Below, in pieces: positions 1 to 7,855 of a DNA stretch of 10,067 nt. The stretch is from Desulfoprunum sp. (GTDB lineage Bacteria; Desulfobacterota; Desulfobulbia; Desulfobulbales; Desulfocapsaceae), in contig JAUYSF010000209.1 in NCBI GenBank assembly GCA_030696435.1, positions 1 through 10,067 of the forward strand, given 5' to 3'. Within the stretch, counting starts at the first letter, position 1; the number at the start of each line of letters is the position of its first letter. Made by a program: the position numbers and the translations under genes. The notes beneath the pieces were generated by a model. That model was not told the origin of the DNA, searched no databases, and saw nothing but the letters and a program-made list of their open reading frames with translations.

Positions 1-321
1 GGCGATAAGAAAAAGCAAACACTGTATCTCGATGCGAGGGAGATCGCCTTCCCCCTGCAGCTCAGATCGGTCAGTCCCGGCCAGCGGTTCAGGCCCTTCG
101 GAGTTCAGGGCAGCAGGAAGGTCACCCGATTCTTGACTGACCGCAAGATACCCGCCCATGAGCGCGACTCGTATCCGGTATTACTCTTCGGAGAACGGGT
201 CATTGCCCTGCCGGGTTTGGAGATTGACCATGATTTCCGGCTGACATCGTCAAGCCGAAGCGTGCTGGTCGTTGACTGGCGACAGATCCCACCTGAGGAT
301 CTGCCTGCAACCGACCTATGA
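1..321 (+). CDS. tilS: tRNA(Ile)-lysidine synthase TilS, C-terminal part (5' end outside the window)
   Basis: Frame 1 is open from the first base to a TGA at 319-321, giving the last 106 residues of a protein whose start is off the left edge. The stretch LRSVSPGQRFRPFGVQGSRK followed by VTRFLTDRKIPAHERD and a terminal VLVVDW strand matches the TilS C-terminal domain pattern (R-x-GDRF-P-G-GSKKV--FL-DRKVP---R). TilS uses ATP to attach lysine to C34 of the CAU-anticodon tRNA-Ile, so that it reads AUA. The N-terminal PP-loop ATPase with its SGGxDS motif cannot be seen here. The gene ends head-on against selB: its last codon and stop (CTA TGA) overlap the TAG stop and last Ser codon of selB. An internal TTG at 133 could be called as a start, but the domain clearly continues upstream of it. 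Confidence 0.88.
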   Translation, partial: GDKKKQTLYLDAREIAFPLQLRSVSPGQRFRPFGVQGSRKVTRFLTDRKIPAHERDSYPVLLFGERVIALPGLEIDHDFRLTSSSRSVLVVDWRQIPPEDLPATDL

Positions 322-2247
322 TTTCTGTCTCAGGATGCGTTTGTCGCCGATGCGAATCGTCAGCTTGATGCGGTCGAGATATTCGAGAATGGGGATGGAA
401 AACTTGCGGGTCAGACCAGTGAGGTTCTTGAAACCGGGGGCATCGATCTCACCCTCACGGTTGATAGCCTCTTTGACGGCCTCAATGAGGCCGTCTATCG
501 TCTCTTTGGAGTAATACAGGGTCTCGCTGATCTTCACCAGTTTGCCCTCCCGCAGTTGCAGATCAATGACCCCTTTGACCTGTTTTTCGGGATAATCGGC
601 AAAAAACTCCATGGTCTCCTTGAAGGTGGGGGTGAAGATCCCCTTTTCCTTGTACCAGAGATTGATGTCCTTCTGCAGTTGTTCTTCGTCGGCCTTCAGG
701 GCTACCTGGTGGCCGGCCAAGTGGACCATGGATTCTTCCTGGACCACCATCTCTTTACGAATAAGATCGTTGAGACAGAAACCGAAAACTTTCTGATCAA
801 CCCTCCGCCCAAGTCCTGAACGTAGCTCCTCTTTGGACAGGCCGGCCTGCAGCGGATTTTGCCGGTGATAGGCGGTCAGATTGTCGACCAGGGTCTGGCG
901 GATGGCATCGGCCACATCGGCTGCAAGATAGCGCTGGGAAGCGGAGTCGACGACTACGATCTTGCGGGTTGACAGAGGCGGTTCGAGCACTTTTTTCAGA
1001 TGCTTGCCGAAAAGCCCCAGACGGATGGCCAGATCATCGAAGGTCAGACCTTTGGCACCACTCTCCCTGAGAAAAAGCAGAGCCTTATCTTCAATACTGC
1101 CGTGTCGCAGGATCTTAAAGACCTCAGAGTTATACTGACGGTCCGCATCGGCCAGGCGTTTACGTTTGCGCGGCGACAGATTACCGAGGACCGTACCACC
1201 GCCAATGGTCGAGACCGGCGAATAACTGCGGATGACATAGCGGTCACCCGGCCAGACGGCCACCGGCTGTTCAAGGAGGATCTGAATTCCTGCCTCATCC
1301 CCGGCACCCAGCTCATCACGGTCGAGCAGAGAAATGCGTCCGACCAGTTCGGCGGTGCCCAGATGCACCCGCACCCGGGTCCGGTGTTTGAGGGCTTTGG
1401 CGTTCGAGGCCAGATACAGCAGCTCACAGTCAAGCATATAGTTGGCCTGCAGCGATCCGGGCGTGGCCACCACCATGCCTCGCTCGACCTGGGCTGTATC
1501 CACACCCTGCAGGTTGATCGCCGTGCGGTGTCCGGCCTCGACCTCCTCGACCGACTGGGAATGCACCTGAATACCCCGCACCTTGGCCACCAGTTCGCCG
1601 GGATAAAACCGCAGATCTTCCCCGACACTGGTGCGGCCCGAGATGGAGGTGCCGGTAATCACCGCCCCGAAGCCCTTCATGGCAAAAATCCGGTCGACCG
1701 GCAGGCGGAATGGTCCGAAGACCTCCTGAAAACTATGCTGGCGGACAAATCCGTCGATGACCTCCAGGACCTTGTCGATCCCCTCACCGGTGGTTGACGA
1801 GACAAAGACCATTGGCGCATCTTCTAAAAAACTGCCGACGCAGAATTCCCGGATTTCATCCTCCACCATCTCCAGCCAGTCTTCTTCGACAAGGTCTTTT
1901 TTGGTGACGATGATCATCCCCTGTTTGACCCCGAGAAGGCGGCAGATCTCGAAGTGTTCCCGGGTCTGCGGCATGATCCCTTCGTCGGCGGCGATGATGA
2001 AGGCCAGAAGATCCATGCCGGTCACCCCGGCTACCATGTTCTTGACGAAACGCTCATGGCCCGGCACATCGACAATGCCAATCCGGTGCCCGCAGGGCAG
2101 ATCCAGATAGGCAAAACCCAGCTCGATCGTAATACCCCGTTTTTTCTCTTCTTTGAGGCGGTCCGTTTCAATACCTGTCAGGGCTCTGACGAGGCTGGTC
2201 TTACCATGATCGACATGGCCGGCTGTACCGAGAACAATTTCACGCAT
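316..2247 (-). CDS. selB: Selenocysteine-specific translation elongation factor SelB
   Basis: This 643-residue GTPase delivers Sec-tRNA(Sec) to the ribosome at UGA codons marked by a SECIS hairpin. Visible motifs are G1 GHVDHGKT (10-17), the G2 region [10 protein letters not shown] (37-46), G3 DVPGHE (60-65) and a G4-like TKKD (115-118). EF-Tu-like beta-barrel domains follow to about residue 390, including the ITGTSISG and GGGTVLGN segments. The last ~240 residues are the four winged-helix SelB domains that bind SECIS RNA. They end in [20 protein letters not shown], the typical C-terminal signature. The length is normal for the family. The ATG at 2245-2247 gives the usual short lead before G1. 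No Shine-Dalgarno sequence is visible on the coding strand: the 29 bp after the upstream hydrolase stop read CCTCCT rather than AGGAGG, so translation may be coupled to that gene. SelB implies that the genome encodes selenoproteins and selA/selC/selD; none is in the window. Confidence 0.96.
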   Translation of the reverse strand: MREIVLGTAGHVDHGKTSLVRALTGIETDRLKEEKKRGITIELGFAYLDLPCGHRIGIVDVPGHERFVKNMVAGVTGMDLLAFIIAADEGIMPQTREHFEICRLLGVKQGMIIVTKKDLVEEDWLEMVEDEIREFCVGSFLEDAPMVFVSSTTGEGIDKVLEVIDGFVRQHSFQEVFGPFRLPVDRIFAMKGFGAVITGTSISGRTSVGEDLRFYPGELVAKVRGIQVHSQSVEEVEAGHRTAINLQGVDTAQVERGMVVATPGSLQANYMLDCELLYLASNAKALKHRTRVRVHLGTAELVGRISLLDRDELGAGDEAGIQILLEQPVAVWPGDRYVIRSYSPVSTIGGGTVLGNLSPRKRKRLADADRQYNSEVFKILRHGSIEDKALLFLRESGAKGLTFDDLAIRLGLFGKHLKKVLEPPLSTRKIVVVDSASQRYLAADVADAIRQTLVDNLTAYHRQNPLQAGLSKEELRSGLGRRVDQKVFGFCLNDLIRKEMVVQEESMVHLAGHQVALKADEEQLQKDINLWYKEKGIFTPTFKETMEFFADYPEKQVKGVIDLQLREGKLVKISETLYYSKETIDGLIEAVKEAINREGEIDAPGFKNLTGLTRKFSIPILEYLDRIKLTIRIGDKRILRQKS

Positions 2248-2276
2248 AGGATTACAGGAGGATTCTGCCGGGAGAA

Positions 2277-2903
2277 TCAGAAATAGGGGTTGGTCTGACG
2301 TTCTTCACCAATGGTCGATTGCTTGCCACCGTAGCCGTGGCCCGGCCAGACGACCGTCTCATCGGGCAGCACCAGGAGTTTCGTCTTGATCGAATCCATC
2401 AGTTCCTGGTGTGAGCCGCCGGGAAAGTCCGTCCTGCCGAGTCCGCCGACAAAAAGGGTGTCGCCGGTTATCAGGTCGGAGCCACAGAGAAGACAGATGC
2501 CACCGGGTGTATGACCCGGCGTATGCAGGACCAGCAGTCGTTCCTCGCCGATCTCGATGATGTCTCCGTCTTCCACCAGCCGATCAGCCGGCGGTGAAGG
2601 TTCCAGACCCAGCATGGAAAAATAATGTTGAATCTCGGGCTGGCTGAAAAAGGCCGCATCGGCGCTGTGCATTATAATTGCCGCCCCGGTGGCCTCCTTG
2701 AGTCGACGATTACCGCAGACATGGTCGGGATGGCCATGGGTGACAATGATGGAGACGACGTCAAGACCTGCCTTTTTCACCTCGGCCAGGATACGTTCTT
2801 CATCCCCACCGGGATCGATGATGGCAGCCTTGCCGGTTTTCTCGCAACTGACGATGTAGCAGCAGACCGCCATTGTCCCTACTATTAGCTGTTTGATAAC
2901 CAT
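2277..2903 (-). CDS. Metallo-beta-lactamase-fold hydrolase, YcbL / glyoxalase II-like
   Basis: A 208-residue soluble protein with the full metal-binding set of the MBL superfamily. It has T-H-G-H-P-D-H at 55-61 (H56, H58, D60, H61), H131 in HTPGHTPGG, D148 in TGDTLF and H189 in PGHG. The spacing and the FVGGLGRTDF segment fit the short YcbL-like, single-domain glyoxalase II-type thioesterases, which lack the C-terminal helical domain of classical GloB. It probably binds two Zn/Fe ions and hydrolyses a glutathione- or other thiol-linked ester, but the substrate cannot be read from the sequence. The ATG at 2901-2903 has a Shine-Dalgarno AAGGA (plus-strand TCCTT at 2911-2915) seven bases upstream. 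It lies 29 bp upstream of selB on the same strand and is likely co-transcribed with it. The residues MAVCCYIVSC near the N-terminus include three cysteines but lie in the first beta strand of the fold, so they are not a signal peptide. Confidence 0.9.
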   Translation of the reverse strand: MVIKQLIVGTMAVCCYIVSCEKTGKAAIIDPGGDEERILAEVKKAGLDVVSIIVTHGHPDHVCGNRRLKEATGAAIIMHSADAAFFSQPEIQHYFSMLGLEPSPPADRLVEDGDIIEIGEERLLVLHTPGHTPGGICLLCGSDLITGDTLFVGGLGRTDFPGGSHQELMDSIKTKLLVLPDETVVWPGHGYGGKQSTIGEERQTNPYF

Positions 2904-2945
2904 GTCGAAATCCTTGAAATGTACGATCTCTGGGGAATCATTCCG

Positions 2946-2977
2946 GAAGAAAGGGGACTCCTTTCGTCCCCTTCTTC
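2946..2977 (-). terminator. Hairpin with U-rich tail downstream of mrp, probable Rho-independent terminator
   Basis: On the minus strand the arms GGGGAC and GTCCCC flank a 7-base loop (plus 2959-2965) and are followed by TTTCTTCC. The pairing extends to GAAGAAGGGGAC with GTCCCCTTTCTTC, with one bulged base. It sits 52 bp after the mrp stop and 43 bp before the hydrolase start. The U-tract is interrupted by C and is partly inside the extended stem, so efficiency may be partial and some read-through into the hydrolase-selB pair is plausible. Confidence 0.55.
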
Positions 2978-3028
2978 GGCCATTATCCTCTTTTCCCGAT
3001 CATTTTTCTATCGAGAAGACATGAGGAC

Positions 3029-3979
3029 CTATTTAGAGGTAGCGCAACCACCGCTACAGGCACAACTACTGACCATGTTGAGTTTGACCGGGGCCGCAAC
3101 GGGCGGCAAGCGGTTTTCGATGGCATCCACCACTAGGCCGAAGGCCTTGCTCGCCGGACTGTCTGCATCAGAAGAAAGATACGGTGTTCCGTCGTCGCCT
3201 GCCATAACAATCTTGGGATCCATCGGTATTCTGCCGAGAAAGGGCAGATCAAATTCCCTGGCCATCTCTTCTCCGCCACCGGTCTTGAAGACATCGATGG
3301 TTTCGTTGCAATGCGGACAGACCATACCGGACATATTTTCAATTACCCCGGCAATCTCCACCTTGACCGTTTGGCAAAAGTTGATGGATTTGCGGACATC
3401 GGCAAGTGCCACCTTCTGCGGGGTGGTGACCACCACGGCCTTGACGTGAGGGATGGTCTGGGCCACCGACAATGGCTCGTCGCCGGTGCCGGGAGGGGCA
3501 TCAATAACAAGATAATCCAACTCGCCCCAATCGAAATCGGCAATAAACTGCCTGATTGCCTGAATCTTCAGGGGGCCACGCCAGATAATCGCCTGATCGC
3601 GGTCTTTGAGCATAAATTCCAGGGAGACCACCTTGAGGTTTTCGCTGTATTTCAGGGGAGGTACGAGTCCGCCCTTGGTGGCAGGCTGTTCCAGGGTGCC
3701 CTTGAGATTGAGCATGCGAATGACATCCGGACCATGGATATCGACATCCATAAGACCGACTTTATGCCCTCTTTGGGCCAGACCAAGGGCCAAATTGACC
3801 GAAACGGTCGACTTGCCGACCCCACCTTTGCCGCTCATCACCAGGATCTTATTCTTAATCTTGCCAAGCGATCGGGTGATCGCGTTTTCCTGCTGGGCAA
3901 GGGCCGCCTGTTGCGATTCCTTGGAACCGCATGAACCGCCCTGACTGCTGGAACAGGAACTATCACAAGAATCTGCCAT
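3029..3979 (-). CDS. Mrp/NBP35-family P-loop ATPase, iron-sulfur cluster carrier
   Basis: A 316-residue ATPase of the Mrp/ApbC/NBP35 group, which bind and transfer [4Fe-4S] clusters in the cytoplasm. Visible features are the deviant Walker A GKGGVGKS (50-57), DVDIHGPD (78-85), LVIDAPPGTGDE (157-168) and the subunit-bridging CPHC pair (221-224) after ENMSGMV. The N-terminus carries three cysteines (C5, C9, C17) in a Ser/Gly-rich leader. The C-terminus ends with another three (C306, C308, C312). I chose the ATG at 3977-3979 because a perfect AGGAGG (plus CCTCCT at 3987-3992) lies seven bases upstream. It also gives the expected MADSC-type cysteine leader. The same frame is open to an ATG at 4069, but those 30 extra residues have no Mrp character and overlap a better small ORF in another frame. 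mrp and apbC are the usual symbols; the exact orthology was not tested. Confidence 0.93.
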   Translation of the reverse strand: MADSCDSSCSSSQGGSCGSKESQQAALAQQENAITRSLGKIKNKILVMSGKGGVGKSTVSVNLALGLAQRGHKVGLMDVDIHGPDVIRMLNLKGTLEQPATKGGLVPPLKYSENLKVVSLEFMLKDRDQAIIWRGPLKIQAIRQFIADFDWGELDYLVIDAPPGTGDEPLSVAQTIPHVKAVVVTTPQKVALADVRKSINFCQTVKVEIAGVIENMSGMVCPHCNETIDVFKTGGGEEMAREFDLPFLGRIPMDPKIVMAGDDGTPYLSSDADSPASKAFGLVVDAIENRLPPVAAPVKLNMVSSCACSGGCATSK

Positions 3980-3986
3980 CGTACGT

Positions 3987-3992
3987 CCTCCT
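3987..3992 (-). promoter_or_regulatory. Shine-Dalgarno AGGAGG that fixes the mrp start
   Basis: A perfect minus-strand AGGAGG is followed by seven bases and then ATG (3977-3979). It lies in the 28-bp spacer between the small upstream ORF and mrp. It supports the shorter 316-residue protein over the start 90 bp further upstream. Confidence 0.85.
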
Positions 3993-4007
3993 GTATATTG
4001 AAATACC

Positions 4008-4115
4008 TTAAATTTTCTCCACATACAACTCCGGGTGCGCCAGCCGTTCATAGTCCCGGCGGGCGACACCCCAACTACAGTAATGCCGATGTTCGGAAAT
4101 GCAAACGATTTCCAT
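4008..4115 (-). CDS. Candidate 35-residue small protein upstream of mrp, unknown function
   Basis: A minus-strand ATG (4113-4115) opens a 35-codon frame that ends in TAA at 4008-4010, 28 bp before the mrp start. I do not recognise the family. The predicted peptide starts MEIVCISEHRHYCSWG, has two cysteines (C5, C13), and continues with RRDYERLAHPELYVEKI, an amphipathic, protein-like composition rich in Arg, Glu and Tyr. The competing frame, an extension of mrp, reads as Trp/Arg/Ser-rich nonsense. The frame is open upstream of the ATG to a TGA near 4178 and includes a GTG at 4155-4157, so a slightly longer product is possible. No strong ribosome binding site precedes the ATG (only AGAG), which is the main weakness. 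It could also be the decayed 3' end of a longer gene. Confidence 0.4.
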   Translation of the reverse strand: MEIVCISEHRHYCSWGVARRDYERLAHPELYVEKI

Positions 4116-4314
4116 CGGCTCTGATACCGATAATGACCGTTGCCCTGCCGACGGCACCTCGTCAGTCTGCTTTTGGTGTTTTCAATAACCTTGCCCTAAC
4201 CAATTCAATACGATAGGGTTAACGCTGTGCGTTTTCACTCTGTTGGTATTGGTTGTTTCATTGCCTTTTTTGCGGGTAATTCCCTATCTCGCCTCTTTCA
4301 TCCGGCTGCAACAA

Positions 4315-7300
4315 ATGAGTCCACCGAAATCCACAGCTAACAAGATTTCACCAATAACAATCGGCCATGTCCTCGAGCGAGACCGATTGTTCGCCTTGTT
4401 ACGTCCGGACTCGCCAGCCAATTCTTTCTGGATCTCCGGTCCTGGCGGTTCTGGAAAAACAACCCTCATCGCCAGTTATCTTGAGAAAAAAAAACTGCCC
4501 TGCCTATGGTATCAAGTCGATGCAATGGATGGGGATCCAGCAACTTTTTTCTATTATTTCGGTCAGGCCGCCGCTTCTCTGTTATCCCCAGCCGATCCGC
4601 CGATGCCGTTGCTTACTCCGGAATACCTTCCCAACTTCGATATCTTTATCCTACGCTATTTTGAAACCTTGTATCAGCGGATCGAACCCGACTCTTGGGT
4701 GATCTTCGACAATTGCCAGGACGCGCCGGACGAATCGGCCCTTTCACACCTTTTAGCCGGTGCCGTGAAACAGTTGCCGCCGCATATCAACATCGCGATC
4801 ATCAGCCGTAGCGACCCGCCACCGGTTATGGCCCGGTTTATGGCCAACCGGACCATGAAATCTATCGATTGGAACCAGCTTGCCTTTACCCCCGTTGAAT
4901 TTGCGGCCTTTCTGGAGTTTTCCGAGACACGGATTGCCGCAGTCGATGCCGATCGGCTCTATCGATTCACTAAAGGATGGATCGCAGGCGCCGTCCTGTG
5001 GCTGCTGGATCATGCCGGCGACGGTATACCCAGCGCGTTGCCTAAGGATCTGGCACCGGAAAATATCTTCGATTACTTTGTTGCCGAAATTCTGGAAAAA
5101 TCTACGGACGAAATCCGACAATTCCTGCTGCAAACCGCGTTTCTGCCCCACATGACCGCTGACATGGCAGGCAAGTTGACCGGCATGACGACGAAGGGGA
5201 TCCTCGAAACGTTATACCGCAAAAACTTCTTCCTGGAAAAACGGCGTTTGCAGGTTGCCAGCTATCAATACCACCCTCTCTTTCGTGAGTTTCTGTTATT
5301 GCAGGCGGGCCGGATTTTCGGTCTCGATGCCTTACGGTCAATACACGGCCGTGCTGCTGAAATTCTGGAGAAGCAGGGAATGTTCGAGGAGGCGATCAGC
5401 CTCTATTCTCAAGCCAAGGCCTATAATCAGATCCTGCAAATTATACTCTCCCAGGCACAGACATTGGTTAATCAGGGACGGTACGCAGCTCTTTCCGCCT
5501 GGATTGACTGCCTGCCGGAGGAATCCTGCGAGACACATTCCTGGCTCCTGTTCTGGAAGGGCGTTGCTTTAATGACCAGCAATCCCCGTGAAAGCAGTAC
5601 GTTCTGCGCCAGGGCCTACGACCTGTTCGTCAGGGACAGGGATGTGATCGGTCAGATTCTCAGTTGGTCCATGGCAGTTGAAATCCAGATTATGTTTCGC
5701 AATGGCTTTCTGATACTAGACCAGTTAATCTCCGAAGGTGAACGGTTGGAAAAACTGTTGCCGGAAGATAAAAATAATGCCAACCTTGTCGGCCGCTTCT
5801 CCGCGGCAATGTTGCTTGCTTTGCTGCTGCGTTACCAAGGGCATCCCGATATGAACAAATGGCTGACGCGCTGCGAGTCGTTACTGGACCACGACTGCGA
5901 CCTGCAGATTCGAATGGATCTCATAAAAAATCTTTGCTGGTCATATAATTGTCTTGGCTTGGTACGGAGGGCATTGATCATTGAGAAGAGATTGCGGCTA
6001 TTACTGAAGACCGAGAATCTGCAACCGCTGCAACAGATCCTCATAAATGTTCTGCTTGCGCTTGTGTGCATCCTCAAGGGAGATCAACGTGAATGCGAGC
6101 GCTTGGCGTTACAATCAGAGAATCAGGCTGAAGAAACCGGCATTCATGTCTTCGATTTTGTAATCCTGGGGAACCGGTTATTCGGGATGGGAGCCGGCAA
6201 TCTCGCCGAGGTTCCAGCTTTTCTGGCAAAGATGCAGGCAACCCTGTCATCCGATGCGGTTTGGGATCATGCCCAGTACCACTATTATGTCGCCTGGTAT
6301 GCCATGCTGACCGGCGACCTGGCCAAGGCCCGGAATGAGATCGAACACGCTGTCGATCTGGTGGAATCCTGCGGAAACCCCTTTTCCATGGCTTTATGCC
6401 GTATCCTTCAATCTCAATTATACCTTGAACTCGGCCTCCCGGATAAGGCCGAGAACCTGCTTACATCCGTCGTCAATGAACCACGCCTGGGCAACAGTGT
6501 GTTCATTCTTTATCTCGTTAATATGGCCCGAGCCGGTTGCGCTTATGCGCAAGACCGGGATATCGAGGCGCAACAGTTTAGCAGAAAGGCTTTTGCCGCC
6601 ATCCGCAAGGAAAGGGTATGGATACCGATGGGCCTGAACTACAGGAAGCTGGCAGTCATTTGCGCCAAAGCGCTGGAGGCGGGGATCGAGGAAGATACGG
6701 TGGTGGAAATGATCAACCGCTGGCATCTCACGCCTCCCGATGCGGAGACAATGAGCGAGCGGTGGCCATGGCGGATACGGATCTATGCCCTTGGCCGTTT
6801 TGAAATTCTCTGTGATGGCAAGGCGTTGACTCTTTCGGCCAAGACTCCGAGAAAGCCTCTGGAATTGCTTTCCCTGCTTATCTGCACCGGCCAGACCGGG
6901 ATTTCTCGAGAGAGAATTGCCGACACGCTCTGGCACGATTCCGATGGCGATCTAGCCCTGCAAGCGCTCAATACCACCCTACATCGGCTGCGAAAACTCC
7001 TGGGCAATAACGAGACCGTTGTCCAGAAGGGAGGTCAGCTCTTATTAAACAGAAATTTCTGCTGGGTCGATAGTTGGCATTTCCAATGGCAGGCCCAGCC
7101 CATTGAGCCGGCAATTCGGCAAGCCGGTACGGAAAACGCTATAGCCCACGCCCTGGCGCTTTACCAGGGGCCTTTCACCACCGGTCAAGAGCATTTGAGT
7201 ATGGCAATCGACTATTCATCGCAACTCAGGAAACAATGGCTGGGAGTGATCGCCGCAGCCATTCCGCTTTTCGTCGAATCAAAGATGGACAAGGAGACCC

Positions 7301-7506
7301 GAAGCTTCCTCCAACAGGCCCTGGCCAAGGACGAAACTGCTGCGGCGGCTTTCTCTATCATGGTCAGGGATTTCAATAAAAACGGTAGAAATTATCTGGC
7401 ATTGGATATATTAAACCAATGCCGACGTCTTCTAGCTGAACAGGGAATAGTCTATGGACGCAAGACTAAGGCCTTTCTCAGCGGCTTGCCAGTAATATCA
7501 CGTTAG
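4315..7506 (+). CDS. MalT-like STAND ATPase transcriptional activator with C-terminal winged helix and BTAD
   Basis: From the ATG at 4315 this gives 1063 residues. The N-terminal third is a MalT-type NTPase. It has Walker A GPGGSGKTT (42-50), the family signature LWYQVDAMDGDPATFFYYF (about 64-82), a Walker B-like VIFDNCQD (129-136), SRSDPPP (165-171), GWIAGAVLWLL and the YQYHPLFREFL motif that closes the module. Residues ~350-810 are helical and TPR-like, the expected sensing region. From ~820 IYALGRFEILCDGK begins an OmpR/SARP-type winged helix, and from ~915 to the end is a bacterial transcriptional activator domain (VDSWHF, ALALYQGPF). There is no LuxR helix-turn-helix. Such proteins are thought to bind ATP plus an inducer, oligomerise and activate promoters; the ligand is unknown. 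A TTG at 4243 would add 24 residues, but I prefer the ATG because homologs begin shortly before an I-S-P-x-(L/I)-x-x-V-L-x-R-x-R-L-F motif. Neither start has a clear ribosome binding site. A weak promoter guess is TTGCCC at 4191, 17 bp, then TAGGGT at 4214. Confidence 0.88.
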   Translation: MSPPKSTANKISPITIGHVLERDRLFALLRPDSPANSFWISGPGGSGKTTLIASYLEKKKLPCLWYQVDAMDGDPATFFYYFGQAAASLLSPADPPMPLLTPEYLPNFDIFILRYFETLYQRIEPDSWVIFDNCQDAPDESALSHLLAGAVKQLPPHINIAIISRSDPPPVMARFMANRTMKSIDWNQLAFTPVEFAAFLEFSETRIAAVDADRLYRFTKGWIAGAVLWLLDHAGDGIPSALPKDLAPENIFDYFVAEILEKSTDEIRQFLLQTAFLPHMTADMAGKLTGMTTKGILETLYRKNFFLEKRRLQVASYQYHPLFREFLLLQAGRIFGLDALRSIHGRAAEILEKQGMFEEAISLYSQAKAYNQILQIILSQAQTLVNQGRYAALSAWIDCLPEESCETHSWLLFWKGVALMTSNPRESSTFCARAYDLFVRDRDVIGQILSWSMAVEIQIMFRNGFLILDQLISEGERLEKLLPEDKNNANLVGRFSAAMLLALLLRYQGHPDMNKWLTRCESLLDHDCDLQIRMDLIKNLCWSYNCLGLVRRALIIEKRLRLLLKTENLQPLQQILINVLLALVCILKGDQRECERLALQSENQAEETGIHVFDFVILGNRLFGMGAGNLAEVPAFLAKMQATLSSDAVWDHAQYHYYVAWYAMLTGDLAKARNEIEHAVDLVESCGNPFSMALCRILQSQLYLELGLPDKAENLLTSVVNEPRLGNSVFILYLVNMARAGCAYAQDRDIEAQQFSRKAFAAIRKERVWIPMGLNYRKLAVICAKALEAGIEEDTVVEMINRWHLTPPDAETMSERWPWRIRIYALGRFEILCDGKALTLSAKTPRKPLELLSLLICTGQTGISRERIADTLWHDSDGDLALQALNTTLHRLRKLLGNNETVVQKGGQLLLNRNFCWVDSWHFQWQAQPIEPAIRQAGTENAIAHALALYQGPFTTGQEHLSMAIDYSSQLRKQWLGVIAAAIPLFVESKMDKETRSFLQQALAKDETAAAAFSIMVRDFNKNGRNYLALDILNQCRRLLAEQGIVYGRKTKAFLSGLPVISR

Positions 7507-7783
7507 AAACTTGCAATGAATTCAGGCCAGGGCAAATATTTTCTCTAAAGGAGTTCTTTTAATTTGACAAATCGATGAGACAGCACGCGACATTTTCCAT
7601 AGTCAGCAAGCTCCGGCAAAACCGGAGGCTTGCGGCTTCTAGCCTCTCAAAGAAGTCTATTCACAACCGAGCCCCCCTTACTCCAACTGCAGTGCTCCTT
7701 TTGCACCTTCATGCCTGAAGATGTGAAAAACCATATTTCAGGAACCGTCAAACATCTGTTGTCCCCCAGCAAAGCCGGGGGGG
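7507..7783. other. Intergenic gap with hairpins, no convincing gene
   Basis: This stretch separates the convergent regulator and RTX genes. I see no coding sequence I would defend. An AAGGAG at about 7548 is followed only by a TTG frame that stops after four codons. A 40-odd-codon ATG frame from about 7575 has no protein-like character. It holds a strong hairpin at 7606-7633, an overlapping inverted repeat (7625-7646), a short CCTGAA/TTCAGG inverted repeat (7714-7742) and a C5/G8 hairpin with loop AAA (7763-7784). Confidence 0.6.
7606..7633. repeat. Strong hairpin after the regulator gene, possible terminator or processing site
   Basis: GCAAGC-TCCGG (7606-7616), loop CAAAA (7617-7621), then CCGGA-G-GCTTGC (7622-7633) form an 11-bp stem with a single bulged G, about 100 bp after the regulator stop. 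Neither strand has a T-run next to it, so it is not a textbook Rho-independent terminator. It may still end or protect the 3' end of the regulator mRNA. Its right arm overlaps a second inverted repeat, GAGGCT (7625-7630) with AGCCTC (7641-7646). Confidence 0.5.
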
Positions 7784-7785
7784 GT

Positions 7786-7832
7786 AAATAAAAAGCCCCT
7801 TAAACAAACGACAGATAAGGTGTTTAAGGGGC
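7786..7832 (-). terminator. Rho-independent terminator of the complete RTX gene
   Basis: On the minus strand, 24 bp after the RTX stop, GCCCCTTAAACA (plus 7821-7832) pairs perfectly with TGTTTAAGGGGC (plus 7795-7806) over 12 bp around a 14-base loop. The stem is directly followed by TTTTTATTT. The position and strand fit only the RTX gene; on the plus strand no T-run follows. Confidence 0.9.
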
Positions 7833-7855
7833 AACTCCTATTCTTATCGCTTACG

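Noticed and set aside
1000..1797. 265-codon open frame on the + strand inside selB
   Set aside because: It is antisense to the GTPase and barrel domains of SelB, has no recognisable motif, and SelB itself is unambiguous on the other strand.
3311..3934. 207-codon open frame on the + strand inside mrp
   Set aside because: It is antisense to the Walker A and CPHC regions of a clear Mrp ATPase and has no ribosome binding site or family features.
3980..4069. 30-residue N-terminal extension of mrp to an ATG at 4069
   Set aside because: A perfect AGGAGG lies inside the extension and points to the ATG at 3977-3979. The extra residues are Trp/Arg-rich and atypical for the family.
7575..7716. Short + strand ATG frame in the gap after the regulator
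   Set aside because: The AAGGAG is too far from the ATG, the product runs through the hairpin, and the composition is not protein-like.
7606..7760. Cyclic-di-GMP (GEMM) riboswitch
   Set aside because: The conserved GGACGCAAAGCC-type and tetraloop-receptor elements are absent on both strands; only simple hairpins are present.
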